Source: Synechococcales cyanobacterium PMM_0002 (GTDB lineage Bacteria; Cyanobacteriota; Cyanobacteriia; Elainellales; Elainellaceae). From it: a DNA stretch of 10,614 nucleotides. The stretch spans positions 1 to 10,614 of the forward strand of contig CASBQX010000183.1 in the NCBI GenBank assembly GCA_949127925.1, read 5' to 3'. Position numbers and translations under genes: made by a program. This document shows positions 6,302 to 10,614 of this stretch, piece after piece. Under the pieces are notes generated by a model that was not told the origin of the DNA, searched no databases, and worked only from the letters and a program-made list of their open reading frames with translations. How positions within the stretch are numbered: position 1 is the first letter of the stretch; each line of letters opens with the position of its first letter.

Positions 6302-6559
6302 ATGAGCCAATTTTCTCCTATTTCTGACTCCAGCTCTAGCCCTAATTTCGATCCAGATTGGAGCTACGAAACCACCGTGATCCAGGTAGAACAGATGATT
6401 AACCAAATTGAATCAGGCAATCTAGACTTGGCAGAAGTATTCAGCGAATTTGCCAGTGCGGTTGAATATCTGCGCCAATGTGAAGCCTTTCTGGCGCAGC
6501 AGCAGCAGCAGATGGATTTGTTAATCGAAACGCTAACGGATGAGTCAGACGCGTTTTAG
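6302..6559 (+). CDS. xseB: Exodeoxyribonuclease VII small subunit
   Basis: This 85-residue protein is the accessory subunit of ExoVII; several copies bind the long helical arm of each XseA. After a Ser/Pro-rich N-terminus of about 18 residues comes the family core: YETTVIQVEQMINQIESGNL (22-41), the usual E-x-GxLxLeE-like stretch (SGNLDLAEVF), then VEYLRQCEAFL at 54-64 and a Gln-rich helix ending in MDLLIETL. The length fits the family. It lies 53 bp after xseA on the same strand, so the two are very likely co-transcribed; the gap is filled by short repeats rather than by a ribosome site. Confidence 0.95.
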   Translation: MSQFSPISDSSSSPNFDPDWSYETTVIQVEQMINQIESGNLDLAEVFSEFASAVEYLRQCEAFLAQQQQQMDLLIETLTDESDAF

Positions 6560-6685
6560 GAAGCCTGGATGTCATGATAGAGAGGGAGTCAAACAGATTA
6601 AACCATCTGCTCGGCCTTCCAACCCCAATCGGGCAAGGCTGACATCAAGCCTCTCCCGTTGTTTCAGCACTTTTTCTCTCAATCA

Positions 6686-7534
6686 ATGAAATCTCTTAAT
6701 TCTCCCAATCTTGTATCCCCTTATCTGTTACTGGCCATCGTTGGGCTGTTAATTTTAGCGCTGAATTCCTTTATCATCATCAATCCTGGCGAGGCGGGAG
6801 TGTTGAGTGTATTGGGAAAAGCTAAAAATGGGGTGCTGTTAGAGGGCATTCACTTCAAGCCGCCATTTATTTCTAAAATGGATGTCTACGACGTGACGGT
6901 GCAGAAGTTTGAGGTGCCTGCACAAAGCTCCACGAAGGATTTGCAGTATCTATCCGCTAGTTTTGCGATTAACTTTCGCCTCGACCCAGCCCAGGTGGTA
7001 GAAATTCGACGACGGCAGGGTTCGCTACAAAATTTGGTGTCCAAGGTAATTGCCCCCCAGACCCAGGAGTCGTTTAAGGTTGCAGCGGCACGACGAACCG
7101 CAGAAGAGTCGATCACCATGCGCACAGCTCTGAAACAAGATTTTGATGAGGCGTTGGGCGCTCGCCTCGAAAAATATGGGGTCTTGGTGCTAGATACCAG
7201 CGTGGTGGACTTGAAGTTTTCTACAGAGTTTGCCAGAGCAGTTGAAGAAAAGCAAATCGCTGAGCAGAAGGCACAGCGAGCGGTTTACGTTGCCCAAGAA
7301 GCCCAGCAAGAAGCCCAGGCCGATATTAACCGCGCCCAAGGTCGAGCCGAAGCTCAACGTCTATTGGCAGAAACTCTAAAAGCCGCCGGAGGCCAGCTCG
7401 TCCTGCAAAAAGAGGCGATCGAAGCATGGCGTGAAGGCGGTGCCCAAATGCCAAAGGTATTGGTCATGGGCAAGGAAGGGGGCGGCGTTCCGTTTTTGTT
7501 TAATTTGAGTGACGACGTTAGTAGTGGCCAATAG
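6686..7534 (+). CDS. Prohibitin-family (SPFH/band 7) membrane protein
   Basis: Prohibitins form large membrane-bound rings or scaffolds and often associate with FtsH proteases. The 282-residue product has one N-terminal hydrophobic helix (about 11-33), the start of the band-7 domain at IINPGEAGVLSVLGK (31-45), the conserved stretch GIHFKPPFISKMDVYDVTVQ (54-73), then a domain running to about 185, and a long Ala/Gln/Glu-rich coiled coil (about 180-240, AEEKQIAEQKAQRA-type). A short tail ends in VPFLFNLSDDVSSGQ. It resembles cyanobacterial prohibitins such as the Synechocystis slr1106 product, judged by pattern and not by alignment. ATG at 6686 starts just before the membrane helix; an in-frame TTG at 6659 would add 9 residues. 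The gene begins 126 bp after xseB and may be read from that operon or from its own promoter. Three short repeats cover its stop codon. Confidence 0.92.
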   Translation: MKSLNSPNLVSPYLLLAIVGLLILALNSFIIINPGEAGVLSVLGKAKNGVLLEGIHFKPPFISKMDVYDVTVQKFEVPAQSSTKDLQYLSASFAINFRLDPAQVVEIRRRQGSLQNLVSKVIAPQTQESFKVAAARRTAEESITMRTALKQDFDEALGARLEKYGVLVLDTSVVDLKFSTEFARAVEEKQIAEQKAQRAVYVAQEAQQEAQADINRAQGRAEAQRLLAETLKAAGGQLVLQKEAIEAWREGGAQMPKVLVMGKEGGGVPFLFNLSDDVSSGQ

Positions 7535-7554
7535 GTGGCCAATTAGGTGGTCAA
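7522..7554. repeat. Three short tandem units across the prohibitin stop codon
   Basis: TAGTGGCCAA (7522-7531), TAGGTGGCCAA (7532-7542) and TTAGGTGGTCAA (7543-7554) lie end to end. The TAG at 7532-7534 is the stop codon, so the first unit encodes the last residues and the other two lie outside the gene. Confidence 0.75.
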
Positions 7555-7567
7555 CAGAACGTCTGGG

Positions 7568-7602
7568 TGAAAGGGTTTGGGGCACTGCCAGGAACCCTTT
7601 CA
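7568..7602. terminator. Hairpin between convergent genes, probable bidirectional terminator
   Basis: TGAAAGGGTT (7568-7577) and AACCCTTTCA (7593-7602) are perfect 10-bp complementary arms around a 15-base loop, inside which GGCA and TGCC (7581-7584 and 7586-7589) could also pair. The right arm includes the stop codon of the HAD gene (7602-7600). It sits 33 bp after the prohibitin stop. Neither side has a strong T-tract, so it may stabilise 3' ends rather than terminate efficiently. Confidence 0.6.
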
Positions 7603-8250
7603 TACCTGGTTTGGGGATGGATGCAGGTTGGCGATCGCCTCCACCAGCTCATGGGGGGCGCGCACTAGAGCATCGGGATGCTGTTCTGCTAGGGCGTAGC
7701 TGGAGTTGAACCCCCAACCCACAGCAATCACTTTAATCGAGATGGCTTTTGCCGCCTCAATGTCACGGGTTTCATCCCCTACATAAATTACCCGATCGGG
7801 AGCTAGCTGATGCTGCCGCAGCACTCGACGAATGCTGCGACCTTTGCCAAACAGCGCCACGCCTGATTGGACATACTCAAATAATGACTCCATATCATGC
7901 TTGTTGAGAAACACCGAAACGTTGTCTCGGGTATTGGATGTAACAATCCCAAGGCGATAACCCTTTTGCTGGAGCTGGGTTAGGGCATCGTACATGCCAG
8001 CAATGGGCTGAAGATGCTCAATTTCTCGATGCATCTCTGTTTTTAGCCGTCGCAACAGCAGCGGCAGCTTAAGCATCGGAATTTTCGACTGTTTGAGAAT
8101 TTCTCTAGAACTGAGATTCTGTAAGCGCTCTACTTCCTCAGGCCCCGCAGGCTCATAGCCAAATTCTTTGGCAAGGCGGTTGGTAATCTGCAAGACTGCG
8201 TCAAATGAATCGGCAATGGTGCCGTCAAAGTCAAACAAGATTGTGGTCAC
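7600..8250 (-). CDS. HAD-superfamily hydrolase, phosphoglycolate phosphatase-like
   Basis: The protein shows all four HAD motifs, numbered here in the longer frame from TTG 8262. Motif I is DFDGT (11-15), with the nucleophile D11 and acid/base D13. Motif II is T108-S-N in LGIVTSNTRDN. Motif III is K140 in LFGKG. Motif IV is GDETRD (162-167). A helical cap lies between motifs I and II (about 18-90), the subfamily IA arrangement of phosphoglycolate and sugar phosphatases. It should be a magnesium-dependent cytosolic phosphatase; the substrate is not deducible. GTG at 8250 gives 216 residues beginning MTTILFDFDGT and is preferred. The TTG at 8262 would add four residues and overlaps a HIP1 site. 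No ribosome site is clear for either. The gene converges on the prohibitin gene and is divergent from the site-2 protease gene. Confidence 0.92.
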   Translation of the reverse strand: MTTILFDFDGTIADSFDAVLQITNRLAKEFGYEPAGPEEVERLQNLSSREILKQSKIPMLKLPLLLRRLKTEMHREIEHLQPIAGMYDALTQLQQKGYRLGIVTSNTRDNVSVFLNKHDMESLFEYVQSGVALFGKGRSIRRVLRQHQLAPDRVIYVGDETRDIEAAKAISIKVIAVGWGFNSSYALAEQHPDALVRAPHELVEAIANLHPSPNQV

Positions 8251-8667
8251 GGGTTGAACCAAGGCGATCGCCGCAAAAATTCGAGAACTAGTATCGATAG
8301 CCTAACAGGCAGTGGGTCGCCTCTGCATCCTATTCGAGGGTTTGTAGGCAGCAGCAACCGGGCGATTGGAAAATTGCCGACTGAGGCAAGAGCGGATATT
8401 ACCTCAAACGGCAGAGACCAGCAGTGTTAACTTTCCGTTACGATCAGCGTATGGCTATAGAAACATTTATGAAAAAAAGCGACAAGTGCTTCAGCGCAGG
8501 TGAAAATCAGCGCATATCCTAGACCACTGCTGCTGCCGCCTCGTTCGTAAATTGATCCATAAGTTGATCTAAAAGATTGCCGTAAAAGAGTTGATGCCTC
8601 TGGTGAATCGCGCCCAAGAAATCAGCTTTCTCCGATCCATTTCCAATATCCTCTGAGGGTAGAGTGT
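8251..8667. other. Divergent intergenic region between the HAD and site-2 protease genes
   Basis: This 417-bp stretch shows no convincing gene. On the plus strand TATAGA at 8456-8461 is a plausible -10 (no good -35), about 205 bases before the protease start. On the minus strand the sequence around 8283-8300 is AT-rich but gives no clear -10 for the HAD gene. A 17-codon frame begins at 8469, without a ribosome site. No tRNA, repeat or riboswitch was recognised. Confidence 0.45.
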
Positions 8668-9792
8668 ATGAACAACAGCCTACGTGTGGGAAACCTATTT
8701 GGGATCCCGTTTTATATCAATCCGTCCTGGTTCTTAGTCCTAGCGCTAGTGACGTGGAACAACGGTAGCTGGCTGAGCTATCAGTTTCCGCAACTGGGCG
8801 CGATCGCCTGGTTGTTGGGCTTAATGATGGCGCTGCTGCTGTTTGCGTCAGTCTTAGCTCACGAGCTAGGTCATAGCTGGGTGGCGATTCGCCAAGGCAC
8901 CGAGGTTAAGTCGATTACTTTATTTATTTTTGGCGGGCTAGCTAGCCTGGGCGAAGAGTCGAAAACGCCGGGTGAAGCGTTTCGAGTCGCGATCGCCGGC
9001 CCCATGGTGAGCTTCTTCCTGTTTGGCCTGTTAAACGCAATCGGCTATTTCAGCGGCATTACCGGACCGTTGGCGGCTGTCATTGCGCTCCTCACCTATG
9101 TCAATCTGGCGCTGGGTGCCTTCAACTTAATTCCCGGCTTGCCGCTAGATGGGGGCAACGTCCTCAAAGCGATTGTCTGGAAAATTACGGGTAAACCTTA
9201 CCAAGGTCTAGCCTTTGCTAGCCGCGTGGGTCAGGTGTTTGGCTGGGTAGCCGTCGGGTTGGGTCTGGCCTCTGTGTTGGGATTGAGCCAGATTGGTAGC
9301 GTGTGGACGCTGCTTGTGGGTTTCTTCTTGCTGCAAAATGCCGGACAGTCGGCTCAAGCCGCATCGGTACAACGGCTGATGAGTGGTTTGACGGCAGCAG
9401 ATGCAATCATTCCTAATAGCCCCATGGTATCGGCTGAAAGCTCTCTGCGCGAGTTTGCCAATGCCCACATCATTGGCAGCGCGGTAACCTGGAAGAAATA
9501 TCTGGTGACCGACGCAGGAGGCAAGCTCACGGGCGAGATTTTGGTAGACGACATCAAAACAGTGCCAACCAACGACTGGTGGAACGTTTCGGTGCAGTCT
9601 TTGACGCGATCGCCCGACGACGTAAAAACCATCACCTCCGATACCCCGCTGCTAGAGGTGATTAACCTACTCAACGAAACCGTTCTGGCCTTAGCAGTCG
9701 TTAAAAAAGAAGACGGTGCCCTGATGGGGCTACTGGAGAAATCGTCGATTGTGCAGCGATTGCAGCAAAAAACTGAAGCAGAACCGGCCTAA
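8668..9792 (+). CDS. Site-2 protease family membrane metalloprotease with CBS region (peptidase M50)
   Basis: S2P proteases cut membrane-embedded substrates, often to release regulators. The 374-residue product has about six hydrophobic segments (near 18-30, 44-63, 106-127, 132-155, 186-205 and 209-224). The zinc site is AHELGH at 64-69 (H65, E66, H69), and the third ligand is D161 in NLIPGLPLDGG (153-163). FIFGG at 87-91 is the usual strand next to the active site. The C-terminal part (about 240-370), soluble and ending in a block with LLEVINLL and GLLEKSSIV, fits a CBS-domain pair, the common architecture of cyanobacterial M50B proteins. The signature MNNSLRVGNLFGIPFYINPS also fits the family's N-terminus. 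The ATG at 8668 has GAGG about 9 nt upstream. No substrate gene is adjacent, so its target is unknown. An intrinsic terminator lies 113 bp downstream. Confidence 0.94.
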   Translation: MNNSLRVGNLFGIPFYINPSWFLVLALVTWNNGSWLSYQFPQLGAIAWLLGLMMALLLFASVLAHELGHSWVAIRQGTEVKSITLFIFGGLASLGEESKTPGEAFRVAIAGPMVSFFLFGLLNAIGYFSGITGPLAAVIALLTYVNLALGAFNLIPGLPLDGGNVLKAIVWKITGKPYQGLAFASRVGQVFGWVAVGLGLASVLGLSQIGSVWTLLVGFFLLQNAGQSAQAASVQRLMSGLTAADAIIPNSPMVSAESSLREFANAHIIGSAVTWKKYLVTDAGGKLTGEILVDDIKTVPTNDWWNVSVQSLTRSPDDVKTITSDTPLLEVINLLNETVLALAVVKKEDGALMGLLEKSSIVQRLQQKTEAEPA

Positions 9793-9847
9793 CGTACCCA
9801 AATTAAGCCGCTGCTATACGTCTTTAGCCACTCTGCATCTTTAAAAA

Positions 9848-9897
9848 ATGCATGGAGCGATTAGCTAAGACATGCATTGAGCGATTTGATATAGCTA
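9848..9897. repeat. Imperfect direct repeat between the site-2 protease stop and its terminator
   Basis: ATGCATGGAGCGATT (9848-9862) recurs as ATGCATTGAGCGATT (9872-9886), with one mismatch and a 24-bp period. TAGCTA follows each copy, directly in the first and after a few extra bases in the second (9892-9897). Confidence 0.75.
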
Positions 9898-9905
9898 GAC
9901 AGTAT

Positions 9906-9941
9906 GAGGGACGTTTTCCTAAACGTCCCTCGTTTGTTTTT
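9906..9941 (+). terminator. Intrinsic terminator of the site-2 protease transcript
   Basis: GAGGGACGTTT (9906-9916) pairs perfectly with AAACGTCCCTC (9921-9931) around a TCCT loop, giving an 11-bp stem. GTTTGTTTTT (9932-9941) follows, a T-rich tract as required. It is the best terminator in the window and points in the direction of the protease gene. Confidence 0.93.
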
Positions 9942-10006
9942 AGGCTAGAATCGCCCTACGCGGAAACCGCTCGATCGCTGACATTAGCAGCGCGATCGAT
10001 TAACTC

Positions 10007-10050
10007 GGCCAGAGTGGATAGGCCAAGAGTGGATAGGGTCAGAGTGAACA
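10007..10050. repeat. Three tandem units of 14-15 bp
   Basis: GGCCAGAGTGGATA (10007-10020), GGCCAAGAGTGGATA (10021-10035) and the diverged GGGTCAGAGTGAACA (10036-10050) are arranged head to tail, about 157 bp before the next gene. Confidence 0.85.
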
Positions 10051-10206
10051 TAAGATGGGCAATCAGTGAAGGTTAAACTGACTCCGGAATTTAGCCCAAA
10101 CCATCTGGATTAAAGACTTCGCAAGCCATCTAGAAATGTTGAGATTGGGGCTAGGGTGCAGTCATGTATAGGAGCAAACCGCAGCAGTAGTAATTAGGCG
10201 AGATCT

Positions 10207-10614
10207 ATGAACGCATTGAAAGGGGCTGATCCATCGGTGAGTCAGACTGTGCTCGATCTTGACCCAATGGAGCAGTTGTTACAGCAGACAGTAGTGGCGA
10301 TCGCCACCACCTATCAGGCCGATTGTGCCCTCTGGGTCGGGTTAGAAGAGCCGCTAGGGCAGCGCATCTATTCTATCCGGGCAGGGCAGCACAACAGCGC
10401 TGAGCAGAACCAGACAGCTCGCGTGGAAATCGCTGCCGCGCCCGTGGTGCTGCCCGCGTGGATGGTAGAACAACGGCGATCGCCCCATCTCACCCAATTA
10501 GATTCTGGCGATCTGGTGGTGCCTGTGGTCTGGTCACAACTCTTCCATCCATCTAGCCCCCCTACTGCTCCTGGGATGCTTCAGCTGCTCTTACAGCTAC
10601 AGCGTCCCGAGCAC
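10207..10614 (+). CDS. N-terminal part of a possible GAF-type sensor protein (runs off the window)
   Basis: An open frame of 136 codons starts at ATG 10207 and continues without a stop to the window edge. The first 20 residues look disordered. Residues about 21-136 begin with an amphipathic helix (MEQLLQQTVVAIATTYQADC), followed by ALWVGLE and later a beta-rich region (LDSGDLVVPVVW). A helix, then a buried Cys-Ala-x-Trp strand, then an xLVVPVxW strand is the pattern of GAF domains at the N-terminus of cyanobacterial sensor histidine kinases. No kinase motif is visible because the gene continues past the edge, so a guanylate cyclase or another GAF protein is equally possible. No clear ribosome site precedes the ATG. 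Two GCGATCGC sites lie within it. Confidence 0.6.
   Translation, partial: MNALKGADPSVSQTVLDLDPMEQLLQQTVVAIATTYQADCALWVGLEEPLGQRIYSIRAGQHNSAEQNQTARVEIAAAPVVLPAWMVEQRRSPHLTQLDSGDLVVPVVWSQLFHPSSPPTAPGMLQLLLQLQRPEH

Larger units (their letters stand above)
9793..10206. other. Intergenic region after the site-2 protease gene
   Basis: This 414-bp stretch holds a near-exact direct repeat (9848-9886), an intrinsic terminator (9906-9941), a three-unit tandem repeat (10007-10050) and, further on, only weak promoter-like sequence (TATAGG at 10167-10172, no good -35) before the gene at 10207. A 74-codon frame at 9852-10076 is considered non-coding because it runs through the terminator and the repeats. 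Confidence 0.55.

Noticed and set aside
8469..8522. 17-codon frame starting MKKSDK in the HAD / site-2 protease gap
   Set aside because: No ribosome site, very short, no recognisable similarity.
9793..9941. Small RNA ending at the 9906-9941 terminator
   Set aside because: TATACG (9815) and TATAGC (9890) are weak -10 candidates with no -35; the terminator is adequately explained by the upstream protease gene.
9852..10076. 74-codon plus-strand frame after the site-2 protease gene
   Set aside because: It passes through a clear intrinsic terminator and a three-unit tandem repeat, whose translation explains its RVDRPRVDRVRV stretch.

Overview
The window looks like ordinary chromosome from a cyanobacterium. 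The octamer GCGATCGC (core of the HIP1 element, usually GGCGATCGCC) occurs about twenty times in 10.6 kb, in genes and between them. The gene content also fits: ExoVII XseA with the GHQRDE variant, a RecA with a poly-Asp tail, a prohibitin-type band-7 protein and a site-2 protease with a CBS tail. Most genes lack a clear Shine-Dalgarno sequence, which is common in cyanobacteria. Short dispersed palindromic repeats suggest a filamentous or Leptolyngbya-like lineage, but that placement is weak inference.

Layout from left to right. (1) 2-343 (+): C-terminal third of a class I aminotransferase, probably aspartate aminotransferase. (2) 344-467: three hairpin repeats between convergent genes. (3) 487-1011 (-): a small protein of six RPI-x-AS repeats of 17-19 residues, function unknown. 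(4) 1012-1444: non-coding, with a probable promoter for (3) and a 16-bp tandem duplication. (5) 1445-3316 (-): a large FAD-dependent oxidoreductase, 63 bp downstream of (6) recA, 3380-4480 (-). (7) 4481-4976: divergent control region with a 9-bp-arm inverted repeat. (8) xseA (4977-6248, +), xseB (6302-6559, +) and a prohibitin-family gene (6686-7534, +). (9) A strong hairpin at 7568-7602 facing a convergent HAD phosphatase gene (7600-8250, -). (10) 8668-9792 (+): a site-2 protease, followed by a clear intrinsic terminator at 9906-9941. (11) 10207 to the end (+): 5' part of a gene that may encode a GAF-type sensor protein.

Functional reading. RecA and both subunits of exonuclease VII are transcribed away from a shared intergenic region, so this is a DNA-repair locus. 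The prohibitin and the site-2 protease are both membrane-quality-control type proteins but are not in one operon. No mobile element, CRISPR array, phage gene or defence system is visible. The least explained items are the RPI-x-AS repeat protein and the repeated occurrence of short tandem duplications (about 10-17 bp) at gene junctions. Most of the window is conventional housekeeping sequence.
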